Assembly (NCBI RefSeq): GCF_002075345.1
Contig: NZ_NAEW01000007.1
Span: 62,001 to 126,000 of the forward strand
From: Citrobacter braakii
GTDB taxonomy: Bacteria; Pseudomonadota; Gammaproteobacteria; Enterobacterales; Enterobacteriaceae
Length of the DNA: 64,000 nt
Direction: 5' to 3'
Shown: one piece after another, positions 40,757 to 50,012 of the stretch
Numbering within the stretch: the first letter of the stretch is position 1
Layout: the number at the start of each line of letters is the position of its first letter
Notes under the pieces: generated by a model
Told to the model about the DNA's origin: nothing
Databases searched by the model: none
What the model saw: only the letters and a program-made list of their open reading frames with translations
Program-made: the position numbers and the translations under genes

Positions 40757-41185
40757 TCACTGGCTGCCTTTACGCAGCTTGTTTCTCTGCTGATACACCT
40801 CTGCCGACTCGCGGACAAACCCGGCGTTCACCGTGGCATGCCAGGTATGTTCCAGTTCATCGGCAATGGCCTGAAGCTCGGCGAATGAAGAACGAAACGG
40901 CCGCAGCGCGTTGTAAATTTCAAGAATACGGGCATCCGGGATTGCTATAAGCTCCGCCGCACGACGGAAATTACGCGCCACGGCGTGACGCTGCATCTGT
41001 TCGGCAATCTGCGCCTGGTACTCCAGCGTTTGCTGAGAAATACGCACATCCTGCGGACCTACGCGGCCCGCCAGCACATTCTCAAGGGTAATCTCGGTTA
41101 GCGGTTTGCCGGTAGGAGTCTGGATTTTCTCCGGGCAGCGGGTTGCTAATGGATAATCCTGCGCGGTCATGATGTTGTCGTTCAT
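40757..41185 (-). CDS. dhaE: Glycerol dehydratase small subunit DhaE
   Basis: 142-residue gamma subunit of the coenzyme B12-dependent dehydratase. MNDNIMTAQDYPLATRCPEK at the start and the TWHATVNAGFVRESAEVYQQRNKLRKGSQ tail match the C. freundii sequence. ATG 41185 is preferred, as AAGGGA is 7 nt upstream; ATG 41191 is too close. Overlaps the dhaC stop region, so it is coupled to dhaC. Confidence 0.95.
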   Translation of the reverse strand: MNDNIMTAQDYPLATRCPEKIQTPTGKPLTEITLENVLAGRVGPQDVRISQQTLEYQAQIAEQMQRHAVARNFRRAAELIAIPDARILEIYNALRPFRSSFAELQAIADELEHTWHATVNAGFVRESAEVYQQRNKLRKGSQ

Positions 41186-41187
41186 GG

Positions 41188-41772
41188 TCATTCCCTTACG
41201 AGTGCAATATGCAGCGTGACAGGCGCAGCATCCTGCACCACGTGTTTGGTCTCTTTGATATGAAACAGCGCGGCCTTGGCCATAAATTTGGGGCGTACCA
41301 TCTGGTCATTAACCACTGGCACTGGCGAAGGCGACTCTTTACGTGCATAGCGCGCGGCGTTTTTACCAATCTGGCGATAGGTTTCCAGCGTCAGCAGCGG
41401 AGCCTGAGAGAACAGCTCAAGGTTGCTCAGAAGCAGCAGATCGCGCTGATGAATCACCGTGGTTCCTTTCGACTGGATACCAATCCCGATGCCCGAACCG
41501 CTGAGATTTGCCGCATCCCATGCCATAAATGAAACATCAGAAGTGCGCAGAATCCTCACCACCCGAGCATGCAGGCCCTCTTCTTCAATGCCGGCAACCA
41601 GCTCTTTCAAAATCGCTTTGTGCGGCATATCAATCAATGTTTTGTGCTGATACTTATCAAAGGCCGGGCCGACGCCTATCACGACTTCATCCACGCGTTC
41701 GTCCGCTTTAGCCGCCTCGCCTTCACTCACCTGCAAGGTGAAAACCGGCTTACGTTCAGTTGTGCATTCCAC
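41188..41772 (-). CDS. dhaC: Glycerol dehydratase medium subunit DhaC
   Basis: 194-residue beta subunit that binds the lower part of cobalamin. The start is GTG at 41772 with AAGGCGG upstream. Conserved [22 protein letters not shown] and [20 protein letters not shown] are present. Differs from the remembered C. freundii type sequence by a few residues only (for example [10 protein letters not shown]). It lies 11 bp after dhaB. Confidence 0.95.
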   Translation of the reverse strand: MECTTERKPVFTLQVSEGEAAKADERVDEVVIGVGPAFDKYQHKTLIDMPHKAILKELVAGIEEEGLHARVVRILRTSDVSFMAWDAANLSGSGIGIGIQSKGTTVIHQRDLLLLSNLELFSQAPLLTLETYRQIGKNAARYARKESPSPVPVVNDQMVRPKFMAKAALFHIKETKHVVQDAAPVTLHIALVRE

Positions 41773-41783
41773 TGTGTACCGCC

Positions 41784-43451
41784 TTATTCGATCGAGCCGG
41801 GCTGAACCACGCCCGCAATATTTTTAATTTCCGCCCAACGTTCGGCAGAGATGCGATAGCCGGTGCCGGGTCCCTGATAATCGTTGATGTCATTAACGGC
41901 GCTGACGACGTCGAACTGACGATCCAGAATGGCCGACGTTTGCAGATAATCACCAGTAACACGCTGCCTCAGCATGTTGAGGATATTGCTGGCGATGTCT
42001 TCGAAGCCGCTGGAACTCAACGCGCCGACGATATCCAGCCCGGTGATATTGCGTTTCATCATCTCTTCCACGGCAGCCAAATCTTCCACCACATTGCGCG
42101 CGGGCATATCTTTGCTGCCGTGAGCGTAAGTGGCGGCCTCCACCTCTTCATCGCTAATCAGCGGCAGGCCCAGTTCGCGGAACACCGCCTGAATGGCGCG
42201 CGCGGCCTTATTGCGGATGGCGATTGTCTCCTCTTCCGTGACCGGACGCAGGCCCCCATCAACCATCAGATCGCGTTGCAGAATGTTGTAATCATCGAAG
42301 TCTTCAGCGTCGAAGTTCGACCCGGCAAACATGTTGTCGTAGTTCGGTACCGCGCTATAGCCGGAGAAGATAAAGTCGGTGCCCGGCAGCATCTGCATCA
42401 GGGTGCGGGCAGTACGACGAATATCGGAGTGGGAAAAGGTCTGGTCATTGGCGGAGGCCACTTCAAGGTCGAGCATCGAGGCAATCAGGTTTTCCGCCAG
42501 CACCGCGCGAATCCCCGACGGCACAGCGCCGGTCATGCCGATACAGCTGACCGCACCGTTTTGTAACCCCTGTACGCCCGCGCCTTTGGTGATAAAAATG
42601 CAACGCGACTCCAGATAAAGCATCGATTTACTTTCGGAATAGCCCATCAGCGCTTCCGAACCGGTGCCGGAGGTGTAGCGCATCTTCAGACCACGAGAAG
42701 CATACGCCGAGGCAAGAAACGCTTTTGACCACGGCGTATCATCGCCATCGGTAAACACCGACTCCGTGCCATATACCGACACCGTTTCGGCGTAGCTGGT
42801 TAGCCCGCGCATTCCCAGTTCCAGTTCCGTGGCCTCTTCAACGGAGCATTGCGTCAGCACGCCGGGGCGACCGCATTGGGACCCCACCAGCAGCGCCAGG
42901 GCGTTAAACGGCGCATAGCGGGCGATCCCGACCGTTGTTTCCTGTTCGGAAAAACCACGGATCCCCGCTTCAGCAGCGTCGGCAGCAATCTGTACCGGGT
43001 TATCTTTCAGGTTGGTCACGTGGCACTGATTGGAGGGGGTGCGTCTGGCGCGCATTTTTTGCAGCGCCATCATCATCTCCACCACGTTCATTTGCGCCAT
43101 CACCTCCACCGCTTTCGCCGGGGTGATGGCAGTCGTAATGGCAATGATCTCTTCCCGACTGACGTGGATATCCACCAGCATTCTGGCGATCTCCAGCGCG
43201 TCGAGCTGCATGGCGCGCTCGGCCTCGGGCACGTTAATCGCGTAATCGGCAATGAACCGGTCAATCATGTCGAACTCGGCGCGGCTCTTGCCGTCCAGCT
43301 CAACAATACGACCATTTTCCACCTTCACCGACGAAGCCGGATCGTAAGGGCTTTCCATTGCGATCAGCCCCTCTTCAGGCCATTCGCCAATTAGCCCATC
43401 CTGATTTACAGGCCGCTGGGCAAGCACTTCGAATCGTTTTGATCTTCTCAT
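41784..43451 (-). CDS. dhaB: Glycerol dehydratase large subunit DhaB
   Basis: 555-residue catalytic subunit converting glycerol to 3-hydroxypropionaldehyde by an adenosylcobalamin radical mechanism. TIM-barrel sequence begins [24 protein letters not shown] and is almost identical to C. freundii DhaB. Segments of the substrate and potassium site ([28 protein letters not shown] split at 137-165; [18 protein letters not shown] near 485) are intact. First gene of the dhaBCEF operon, opposite orfY. A pair of candidate DhaR operators lies 135-180 bp upstream. Confidence 0.97.
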   Translation of the reverse strand: MRRSKRFEVLAQRPVNQDGLIGEWPEEGLIAMESPYDPASSVKVENGRIVELDGKSRAEFDMIDRFIADYAINVPEAERAMQLDALEIARMLVDIHVSREEIIAITTAITPAKAVEVMAQMNVVEMMMALQKMRARRTPSNQCHVTNLKDNPVQIAADAAEAGIRGFSEQETTVGIARYAPFNALALLVGSQCGRPGVLTQCSVEEATELELGMRGLTSYAETVSVYGTESVFTDGDDTPWSKAFLASAYASRGLKMRYTSGTGSEALMGYSESKSMLYLESRCIFITKGAGVQGLQNGAVSCIGMTGAVPSGIRAVLAENLIASMLDLEVASANDQTFSHSDIRRTARTLMQMLPGTDFIFSGYSAVPNYDNMFAGSNFDAEDFDDYNILQRDLMVDGGLRPVTEEETIAIRNKAARAIQAVFRELGLPLISDEEVEAATYAHGSKDMPARNVVEDLAAVEEMMKRNITGLDIVGALSSSGFEDIASNILNMLRQRVTGDYLQTSAILDRQFDVVSAVNDINDYQGPGTGYRISAERWAEIKNIAGVVQPGSIE

Positions 43452-43585
43452 AGTTTATGGACTCAAAAGATAAAAAATAGGGACGCCGGGCCGTATTGCC
43501 GGGGACACAACACCCGGCATTCGCCTTTCATCAGCAATAGCCGAACTCTAAATGAGCAGGACAATAAAAAAATAAAATTAATTTC

Positions 43586-43631
43586 GTTCCAATTTGGCAC
43601 GTAATAAAAAACCATCGTTTCATATTGAAAC
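43586..43631. promoter_or_regulatory. Paired palindromes in the dhaB-orfY control region (candidate DhaR operator)
   Basis: GTTCCAATTTGGCAC (43586-43600) and GTTTCATATTGAAAC (43617-43631) both fit GTTYCANNNYGRAAC (the first with one mismatch). Their starts are 31 bp apart, about three helical turns. The rest of the 391-bp divergent gap (43452-43842) shows no gene. The same paired motif precedes dhaD and dhaK. Confidence 0.6.
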
Positions 43632-43842
43632 GCGGCTCAGGAATATTCACCGCGAATTGTGACGAGGTTAAATGATCATTATCAATAAACACCGCAACAG
43701 GAAACTGAACGTAATATTTTTGAACCCCCCACCCTATTGACTTAATAACGCGGGGCGAGAAAATAAGATAAAGCCAATGATAAAAATAGCTGTTGCGCGA
43801 TATTTTCGTGACCTCAGCCCTACAACCTTTTCAGGAGAGACT

Positions 43843-44271
43843 GTGAATAAGAGCCAACAAATCGCCACCATTACGCTGGCGGCTGCAAAGAAAATGGCGC
43901 AGGCCGTCGAGGCTAAAGCGCTTGAAATCAACGTTCCGGTGGTGTTTTCCGTGGTGGATCACGGCGGGAACACGCTGCTAATGCAACGTATGGACGACGC
44001 GTTTGTCACCAGCTGTGATATCTCTCTTAATAAAGCTTATACCGCCTGCTGCCTGCGACAGGGTACCCATGAAATTACCGATGCGGTACAACCAGGTGCC
44101 TCTCTATATGGCTTGCAGCTCACCAATCAACAACGAATTGTTATTTTTAGCGGCGGTTTACCTGTCATATTAAACGGCAAAGTAATCGGTGCCGTTGGCG
44201 TAAGTGGCGGTACCGTCGAACAAGACAGATTATTAGCAGAAACCGCATTGAATTGTTTCTCTGAATTATAA
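43843..44271 (+). CDS. orfY: GlcG/HbpS (DUF336) family protein OrfY of the dha regulon
   Basis: 142-residue protein from GTG 43843, preceded by CAGGAGAGACT. It belongs to the HbpS/GlcG-like family also fused to or encoded near PduO adenosyltransferases (VVFSVVDHGGNTLLMQRMDDAFVTS and GGLPVILNGKVIGAVGVSGGTVEQD). These proteins can bind heme or corrinoid in relatives; the role here is unproven, possibly cobalamin handling for DhaB. First gene of orfY-dhaT-dhaG-orfW. Confidence 0.85.
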   Translation: MNKSQQIATITLAAAKKMAQAVEAKALEINVPVVFSVVDHGGNTLLMQRMDDAFVTSCDISLNKAYTACCLRQGTHEITDAVQPGASLYGLQLTNQQRIVIFSGGLPVILNGKVIGAVGVSGGTVEQDRLLAETALNCFSEL

Positions 44272-44293
44272 TTTAAATCTAAGAAGGTATATT

Positions 44294-45457
44294 ATGAGCT
44301 ATCGTATGTTTGATTACCTGGTGCCAAATGTGAACTTCTTTGGCCCCAATGCTATTTCCGTGGTCGGCGAACGCTGCAAACTGTTGGGCGGTAAAAAAGC
44401 GCTGCTGGTCACCGATAAAGGTCTGCGGGCGATTAAAGACGGCGCGGTAGATAAAACCCTCACTCATCTGCGTGAAGCCGGTATTGACGTCGTGGTTTTT
44501 GACGGCGTTGAGCCAAACCCCAAAGACACCAACGTGCGCGACGGCCTGGAGGTCTTTCGGAAAGAGCATTGCGACATCATCGTTACCGTTGGCGGCGGTA
44601 GCCCGCATGACTGCGGTAAAGGCATCGGTATCGCCGCGACTCACGAAGGGGATCTCTACAGCTATGCCGGAATTGAAACCCTGACCAACCCGCTGCCGCC
44701 GATCGTTGCGGTGAATACCACCGCCGGTACCGCCAGCGAAGTCACCCGCCACTGCGTGCTGACCAATACCAAAACCAAAGTGAAGTTTGTGATTGTCAGC
44801 TGGCGCAACCTGCCGTCGGTCTCCATTAACGATCCGCTGCTGATGCTCGGCAAGCCAGCCCCACTGACTGCGGCCACCGGGATGGACGCCCTGACCCACG
44901 CCGTGGAAGCCTACATTTCCAAAGATGCCAACCCGGTCACCGACGCTGCCGCTATCCAGGCGATCCGCCTGATCGCCCGTAACTTGCGCCAGGCCGTGGC
45001 GCTGGGCAGCAACCTGAAAGCTCGCGAGAACATGGCCTACGCCTCCCTGCTGGCGGGTATGGCCTTCAACAACGCCAACCTCGGCTACGTTCACGCGATG
45101 GCGCATCAGCTTGGCGGTCTTTACGACATGCCGCACGGCGTGGCGAATGCCGTACTGCTGCCGCACGTAGCGCGCTATAACCTGATCGCTAACCCGGAAA
45201 AATTTGCCGACATCGCAGAGTTTATGGGCGAAAACACGGACGGACTCTCCACCATGGATGCCGCCGAGCTGGCCATTCATGCTATTGCCCGCCTCTCCGC
45301 CGACATCGGTATTCCGCAGCATCTGCGCGATCTGGGCGTCAAAGAAGCCGATTTCCCGTATATGGCGGAAATGGCGCTGAAGGACGGCAACGCCTTCTCC
45401 AACCCGCGCAAAGGGAACGAGAAAGAAATTGCCGAGATCTTCCGTCAGGCATTCTGA
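44294..45457 (+). CDS. dhaT: 1,3-propanediol dehydrogenase DhaT
   Basis: Iron-dependent NADH oxidoreductase (type III alcohol dehydrogenase) that reduces 3-hydroxypropionaldehyde to 1,3-propanediol, regenerating NAD. 387 residues. NAD-binding GGGSPHDCGKG near 97-107 and iron ligands within GMDALTHAVEAYISKDANPVTD and YVHAMAHQLGGLYDMPHG (His residues about 263-277). The start has AAGAAGG upstream. Second gene in its operon. Confidence 0.97.
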   Translation: MSYRMFDYLVPNVNFFGPNAISVVGERCKLLGGKKALLVTDKGLRAIKDGAVDKTLTHLREAGIDVVVFDGVEPNPKDTNVRDGLEVFRKEHCDIIVTVGGGSPHDCGKGIGIAATHEGDLYSYAGIETLTNPLPPIVAVNTTAGTASEVTRHCVLTNTKTKVKFVIVSWRNLPSVSINDPLLMLGKPAPLTAATGMDALTHAVEAYISKDANPVTDAAAIQAIRLIARNLRQAVALGSNLKARENMAYASLLAGMAFNNANLGYVHAMAHQLGGLYDMPHGVANAVLLPHVARYNLIANPEKFADIAEFMGENTDGLSTMDAAELAIHAIARLSADIGIPQHLRDLGVKEADFPYMAEMALKDGNAFSNPRKGNEKEIAEIFRQAF

Positions 45458-45473
45458 TAACGTAGGGGGCGCA

Positions 45474-45827
45474 ATGTCACTTTCATCACCGGGCGTACAT
45501 CTGTTTTATCACTCACGCTGGCAGGGTACTCGCGTGCTTGATGAGCTGTGCTGGGGACTGGAAGAGCAAGGCGTTCCCTGCCGGGCAATCTGTTGCGACG
45601 ATCATGACTGCGCGCTGGCTCTCGGCAAACTGGCGGCCAAAAGTTCGGCGCTGCGCGTGGGTCTCGGTCTCAACGCCACCGGAGATATTGCCTTAACCCA
45701 TGCCCAGTTGCCCGAGGATCGGGCGCTGGTCTGCGGGCATACCCGCGCCGGGACAGCACAGATCCGCACGCTCGGCGCCAATGCCGGTCAACTGGTTAAA
45801 GTTCTTCCCTTCAGCGAGATAAAATAA
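45474..45827 (+). CDS. dhaG: Glycerol dehydratase reactivase small subunit DhaG
   Basis: 117-residue partner of DhaF, structurally like the dehydratase beta subunit (MSLSSPGVHLFYHSRWQGTRVLDELCWGLEEQG). Also known as OrfX/GdrB in related regulons. ATG 45474 follows GTAGGGGGCGCA. The stop is directly adjacent to the orfW start, so translation is coupled. Its separation from dhaF on the opposite operon is the known C. freundii layout. Confidence 0.92.
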   Translation: MSLSSPGVHLFYHSRWQGTRVLDELCWGLEEQGVPCRAICCDDHDCALALGKLAAKSSALRVGLGLNATGDIALTHAQLPEDRALVCGHTRAGTAQIRTLGANAGQLVKVLPFSEIK

Positions 45828-46358
45828 ATGTACCGCATCTATACCCGAACCGGCGATAACGGCACGACCGCGCTGTTTGGCGGCAGTCGTATCGATAAAG
45901 ACGACATCCGCGTTGAGGCCTACGGCACGGTGGATGAACTGATTTCCCAGCTTGGCGTCTGCTATGCCAGCACGCGCCAGGCCGAGCTACGCCAGGAATT
46001 GCACGCTATGCAGAAGATGCTGTTCGTACTGGGGGCGGAACTCGCCAGCGATCAGAAAGGACTCACACGCTTAAAACAGCGTATTGGCGAAGAGGATATT
46101 CAGGCGCTGGAGCAGCTTATTGACCGCAATATGGCGCAAAGCGGCCCGCTCAAAGAGTTTGTTATTCCGGGGAAAAATCTGGCATCGGCACAGCTGCACG
46201 TTGCGCGAACCCTGACGCGTCGGCTGGAGCGGATCCTCATCGCGATGGGCAGAACGCTGACGTTACGCGATGAGGCCAGGCGTTATATCAACCGGCTGTC
46301 GGATGCGCTGTTCTCGATGGCCAGAATCGAAGAAACTACTCCAGATGTTTGCGCTTAA
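45828..46358 (+). CDS. orfW: Cob(I)alamin adenosyltransferase, PduO type (OrfW)
   Basis: 176-residue enzyme making adenosylcobalamin, the cofactor of DhaB. N-terminal ATP loop YTRTGDNGTTALFGG (residues 4-18) and C-terminal RRLERILIAMG...RRYINRLSDALFSMAR typical of PduO-type ATR. It corresponds to OrfW of C. freundii. Its last 23 bp overlap the 3' end of dhaR on the other strand, so the two messages are complementary there. Confidence 0.92.
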   Translation: MYRIYTRTGDNGTTALFGGSRIDKDDIRVEAYGTVDELISQLGVCYASTRQAELRQELHAMQKMLFVLGAELASDQKGLTRLKQRIGEEDIQALEQLIDRNMAQSGPLKEFVIPGKNLASAQLHVARTLTRRLERILIAMGRTLTLRDEARRYINRLSDALFSMARIEETTPDVCA

Positions 46359-48261
46359 ACTGGCTGGCATCAATGTCGTACTGCTTCATCTTACGCCACA
46401 AGGTGGTGCGACCAATATTCAGCAGTTGCGACATCTCCTGAACACGCCCACTGGTCACGCGGGCGGCATGGATAATCGCCTCTTTCTCGATGGCGGTAAA
46501 GGTCAGGCTGGCGGGCAGCAGTGAAGATGCCGTCTCCAGACCAGGGCGTTCGGCAAACAGATAATCCGGCAGATTGCTCAGCCGAATATGGCCGTTATCA
46601 CTGCTGATAGCGATGTTTTCAATAATGCTGTTCAGCTCAAAATCATTACCCGGCCACGAATAGGCCACCAGTTGTGCCAACGCGTCGTCGTCGATCTTCA
46701 GGCTGGATGAAAAGCGTTTTTTCAGGCTATTCAACCGCGTATAAATCAGCGATGGAATACTGTTACGCCGCACCCGCAGCGGCGGGATAACGATCTCAAA
46801 AGAGTGCAGCGCGTAATACAACTGACGGCTAAAGCGGTTTTGCTCCACCAGATTCGCGAGATCAACCGTGGTGGTAGCGATCACTTTGACATCCACCGGA
46901 ATCAGCCGCCGGGCATCCAGGCGTGTTAAAACCCCCTGCTTGATCACCTGCAGCAGCGCGGATTGTAACTCCGGCGCCAGATATTCAATTTTTTCCAGAA
47001 ACAGCGTGCCGCCGTTCGCCAGTTCAAGACGGCTCAGCCGACCGTTTTCATCATCAGTAGGCGCACTGCCCATAAAATCCTGCCCCAGTACGCTGTTGGC
47101 ATACAACTGGCAGTTCACGGCGATATACGGCCCGCTGGCGCGTTCGCTTTCATTGTGAATGGCCTGACTCAGTAGCTCTTTACCGACGCCCTCTTCCCCG
47201 CACAGCAGGATCGGGAAACTTCCCCTCGCCGCCTGACGACCAAAGTGGATCAAACGTCGGGTTTCTGGATCGTCTGTCGACATCTGCTCAAAGGTGTGGC
47301 TCACCTTGCCGAGCTGGCTGGTCATCAGTTGACGCATTTGCTCCACCGGATGCAGCAGCAGGATAAAGCTGTTGCCCTGCTCTTCAACAATCGGTTTCAG
47401 GGTGATGACGGCATCAACAAACTGGTGCTGGCTTTCAAAGGTGACTTCGACATGATTCAGGCCGCGGGCATGTTTGATCGCCCGACGCAGCAGCATGGGG
47501 AGATTGAGCAGGTCGTTAATATTCTTCCCCTGGCTGGCCTGCGCGTCGAGATGCAAAAGCAGAGCCGCGCGCGCATTGAGGAACTGCAATACGCCCTGTT
47601 CGTTCCAGGCCATCACGCCATCATCCATACTCTCCAGCAGCCCGTACATCTGGTTCAGATGGCGGTTGGATTCAGCCAGCAGGCTGTCAGTCAGCAATGA
47701 GTTGCCGACTTCTCTGGCAATCGCCAGCGTCAGGGATAAATCAGAAACGCACTCATGCTCTACCAGACAGCACAGCGAGATGGAGCCAAACAGTCGACCA
47801 TGGTTATCGAATACTGGCGTAGAGCAGAACGACCACGGATGCAACGCCTGTTTAAAGTGTTGATCGCCAGAGGTTTTTGTCGGCTGCCCCGGCATCGTCG
47901 CCAGCGACAACGCGCAGCTGCCAATAATGCTTTCCGCACAGTAACTGCCGTCGCGAAAACCGAGCTCCGCCAGTTGCTCCACCGTCTGCGGATCGCCGCA
48001 ACGGCTGAGAATACAGGCTGATTCATCCAGAATTAGCAACGCGCACGGACGGCCGTCCATAAACTCCCAGGCATCTTCCAGCGCGGCCTGAGCAATCGTC
48101 AGCAGCGCCGTTTTGCGACGACAGATCGACTCAAAGGTCAGGCCCTGCGCCTGATGCGGCGCCTGCCAGGTTTCCCGCTGCATAAACTTGCTGCAACGAT
48201 GCCATGACTGGGCAATGACCGAAGAGACTTCCTTCCCAATGTCCTGAGTGTGCGTCGTCAT
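46336..48261 (-). CDS. dhaR: Transcriptional regulator DhaR of the glycerol regulon
   Basis: 641-residue enhancer-binding-protein family activator. N-terminal GAF-type sensor (to about 180), PAS domain (about 190-320), AAA+ domain with an altered Walker A GEEGVGKE near 350, and C-terminal Fis-type HTH (VQEMSQLLNIGRTTLWRKMKQYDI). The sigma-54-contacting GAFTGA loop is not present; the region reads GQDFMGSAPTDDENG, in line with DhaR working with sigma 70. In E. coli, DhaR is controlled by DhaK/DhaL. Transcribed away from dhaD-side genes and convergent with orfW. Confidence 0.95.
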   Translation of the reverse strand: MTTHTQDIGKEVSSVIAQSWHRCSKFMQRETWQAPHQAQGLTFESICRRKTALLTIAQAALEDAWEFMDGRPCALLILDESACILSRCGDPQTVEQLAELGFRDGSYCAESIIGSCALSLATMPGQPTKTSGDQHFKQALHPWSFCSTPVFDNHGRLFGSISLCCLVEHECVSDLSLTLAIAREVGNSLLTDSLLAESNRHLNQMYGLLESMDDGVMAWNEQGVLQFLNARAALLLHLDAQASQGKNINDLLNLPMLLRRAIKHARGLNHVEVTFESQHQFVDAVITLKPIVEEQGNSFILLLHPVEQMRQLMTSQLGKVSHTFEQMSTDDPETRRLIHFGRQAARGSFPILLCGEEGVGKELLSQAIHNESERASGPYIAVNCQLYANSVLGQDFMGSAPTDDENGRLSRLELANGGTLFLEKIEYLAPELQSALLQVIKQGVLTRLDARRLIPVDVKVIATTTVDLANLVEQNRFSRQLYYALHSFEIVIPPLRVRRNSIPSLIYTRLNSLKKRFSSSLKIDDDALAQLVAYSWPGNDFELNSIIENIAISSDNGHIRLSNLPDYLFAERPGLETASSLLPASLTFTAIEKEAIIHAARVTSGRVQEMSQLLNIGRTTLWRKMKQYDIDASQFKRKHLE

Positions 48262-48353
48262 ATCCCTTTCCGCTGTTTTACCATAGACAACCCCTCCGGC
48301 AGAGACTGTCAGAGGGGGGAGAAGATGCCGGATAAAAACTTACCGACGACTGA

Positions 48354-49451
48354 TTAACGCGCCAGCCACTGCTGTCCCAGCAGGTCTGCCGTCAGTATCG
48401 CGGCATGTACGCTCTCAGGCGTCACCGGGAACGGCATATTGTGGATGGTTTCACCTTCTGCGCAGGTCGCTTTGGCCACGGCCATGATCTTGCCGTCAAT
48501 GTCGTCTTTTACGCCCATTTCCGCTAACGTTACCGGCAGGCCTACTTTCTGACAGAAATTCAGCACGGTTTCGATCTCTTCCATCGGGCTGTTTTGCAGC
48601 ACCAGCTGCGCCAGCGTGCCAAAGGCGACTTTTTCACCGTGGTACAAATGGTGACACTCTTCCAGAATCGTAAAACCGTTGTGGATAGCATGCGCCCCTG
48701 CAAGACCGCTGCTTTCAAAGCCGATGCCGCTGAGGTAAGTGTTCGCTTCGACAATACGCTCCAGCGCATCAGTCACCACGCCAGCCTGCGCGGCAAAGCG
48801 TGCCTTTTCGCCTTCCGCCAGCAGGGTATCATAGCACAGGCGCGCCAGGCTCAGCGCCGCTACGGTGGACTGTCCGCCCGCCATGCTGGTCGCTCTGGCG
48901 TCATAACAGGCTTTCGCTTCAAACCAGGTTGAGAGCGCATCGCCCATCCCGGCCACCAGCAGGCGTACCGGCGCTTTGGCAATGATTGCGGTGTCCATCA
49001 CCACCATATCCGGGTTTTTCGGGTAGATCAGATACTCTTCAAACTCACCGGCTTCGGTATAGATAACCGACAGCGCGCTGGTTGGCGCATCGGTAGAGGC
49101 GATAGTCGGGATCACCACCACCGGTAGCTTCTGGTAGTAACCAATCGCTTTGGCGGTATCCAACGTTTTCCCGCCGCCAATCCCAACCACGCCGCGGCAA
49201 CCGTGCTGTTTCAGAATGGCAATCAGGCGATTAATTTCAATATGGCTGCATTCACCGTTGAAGCGTTCCGCGTGGCAGCTAATGTCGTGGCTGTGCAGGC
49301 CATTGAGTACCTTCTCTCCCGCCAGCTTCATCACGAAGTCATCCGCAATCACGAAAAAGCTGTCCGCCAGATTTTTAGCGTATTGACCAAATAAGGTGGA
49401 AGCGTCAGGGCCCTGGAGATATTTGGCTGGAGATTGAATAACTTTTAGCAT
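48354..49451 (-). CDS. dhaD: Glycerol dehydrogenase DhaD
   Basis: NAD-linked oxidation of glycerol to dihydroxyacetone, the oxidative branch of glycerol fermentation. 365 residues of the zinc-dependent GldA type: GIGGGKTLDTAKA near 93-105 for NAD, IASTDAPTSAL, then metal ligands in MGDALSTWFE (Asp near 171), GAHAIHNGF (His near 254) and LYHGEKVAFG (His near 271). ATG 49451 matches MLKVIQSPAKYLQG; GAGG lies upstream. Divergent from dhaK. Paired candidate DhaR sites lie 150-196 bp upstream. Confidence 0.95.
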   Translation of the reverse strand: MLKVIQSPAKYLQGPDASTLFGQYAKNLADSFFVIADDFVMKLAGEKVLNGLHSHDISCHAERFNGECSHIEINRLIAILKQHGCRGVVGIGGGKTLDTAKAIGYYQKLPVVVIPTIASTDAPTSALSVIYTEAGEFEEYLIYPKNPDMVVMDTAIIAKAPVRLLVAGMGDALSTWFEAKACYDARATSMAGGQSTVAALSLARLCYDTLLAEGEKARFAAQAGVVTDALERIVEANTYLSGIGFESSGLAGAHAIHNGFTILEECHHLYHGEKVAFGTLAQLVLQNSPMEEIETVLNFCQKVGLPVTLAEMGVKDDIDGKIMAVAKATCAEGETIHNMPFPVTPESVHAAILTADLLGQQWLAR

Positions 49452-49600
49452 TCCTTTCATCCTCAAATAAGTACATGTTTTTACATGGTGAGCCCTGGCG
49501 TTAACCTGTTTGGCCTGTTGCTGTCGGCAAAAACAGGAGGTACCGGAGCGATGCAATAACTGTATGGCGAGGCGTGAACAAAAAAATCTTTCGTCATTTT

Positions 49601-49647
49601 GTTCTGATATGAAACAGATAAAAACGACGCACGTTCCATTCTGGAAC
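49601..49647. promoter_or_regulatory. Paired palindromes upstream of dhaD (candidate DhaR operator)
   Basis: GTTCTGATATGAAAC (49601-49615, two mismatches) and the perfect palindrome GTTCCATTCTGGAAC (49633-49647). Start-to-start distance is 32 bp. Same motif family as in the dhaB and dhaK regions. Confidence 0.6.
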
Positions 49648-49854
49648 GCTTATCCACAAAAATGATAAGGTTTGCGATCCCGATCCGTACATTTACCCCC
49701 AAATCTCCAGCAAATACGAAGCTCAGTTCCTCTTTTACTCATGCAGTTGTATTAAAACCGGCAAAAAAAGGCTGGCTGCGCCGTATGAGCGGCGCTGATC
49801 GCAGGAGAAAAAAGTCGAGCGAGCTCGCATTATGATCATTCCCCGCTTTTTTAA

Positions 49855-49900
49855 GTTTCATTTCGGAACAAAAAACAGCGTCAGCGTTCCGTAATGAAAC
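49855..49900. promoter_or_regulatory. Paired palindromes upstream of dhaK (candidate DhaR operator)
   Basis: GTTTCATTTCGGAAC (49855-49869) and GTTCCGTAATGAAAC (49886-49900), 31 bp apart. The two are also inverted copies of each other with one mismatch. The rest of the dhaD-dhaK gap (49452-50012) holds a GCGCCG/CGGCGC hairpin at 49778-49795 and no supported gene. Confidence 0.6.
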
Positions 49901-50012
49901 TCATTTTAGCGTTGTTTTTTTCCACGCTGACTTCGCCAGAATCTCTTCATTGCCTCCGCACCATGATCCTACATTCGGGGGTTTGTCTTTCACTCAACCT
50001 CGAGGAGCAGTT

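Noticed and set aside
41760-42566. 268-codon plus-strand frame opposite dhaB
   Set aside because: Antisense shadow of a highly conserved catalytic subunit; no start signal or family features.
43594-43609. Possible sigma-54 promoter (TTGGCACG) in the dhaB-orfY gap, suggested by the enhancer-binding-protein type of DhaR
   Set aside because: No GC occurs 10 bp after the GG, so the -12 element is missing; the TTGGCAC is explained as part of the palindrome pair, and DhaR lacks GAFTGA.
44279-45322. 347-codon minus-strand reading frame opposite dhaT
   Set aside because: It mirrors a well-conserved gene, has His/Val/Gly-biased shadow composition and no recognisable domain or ribosome site.
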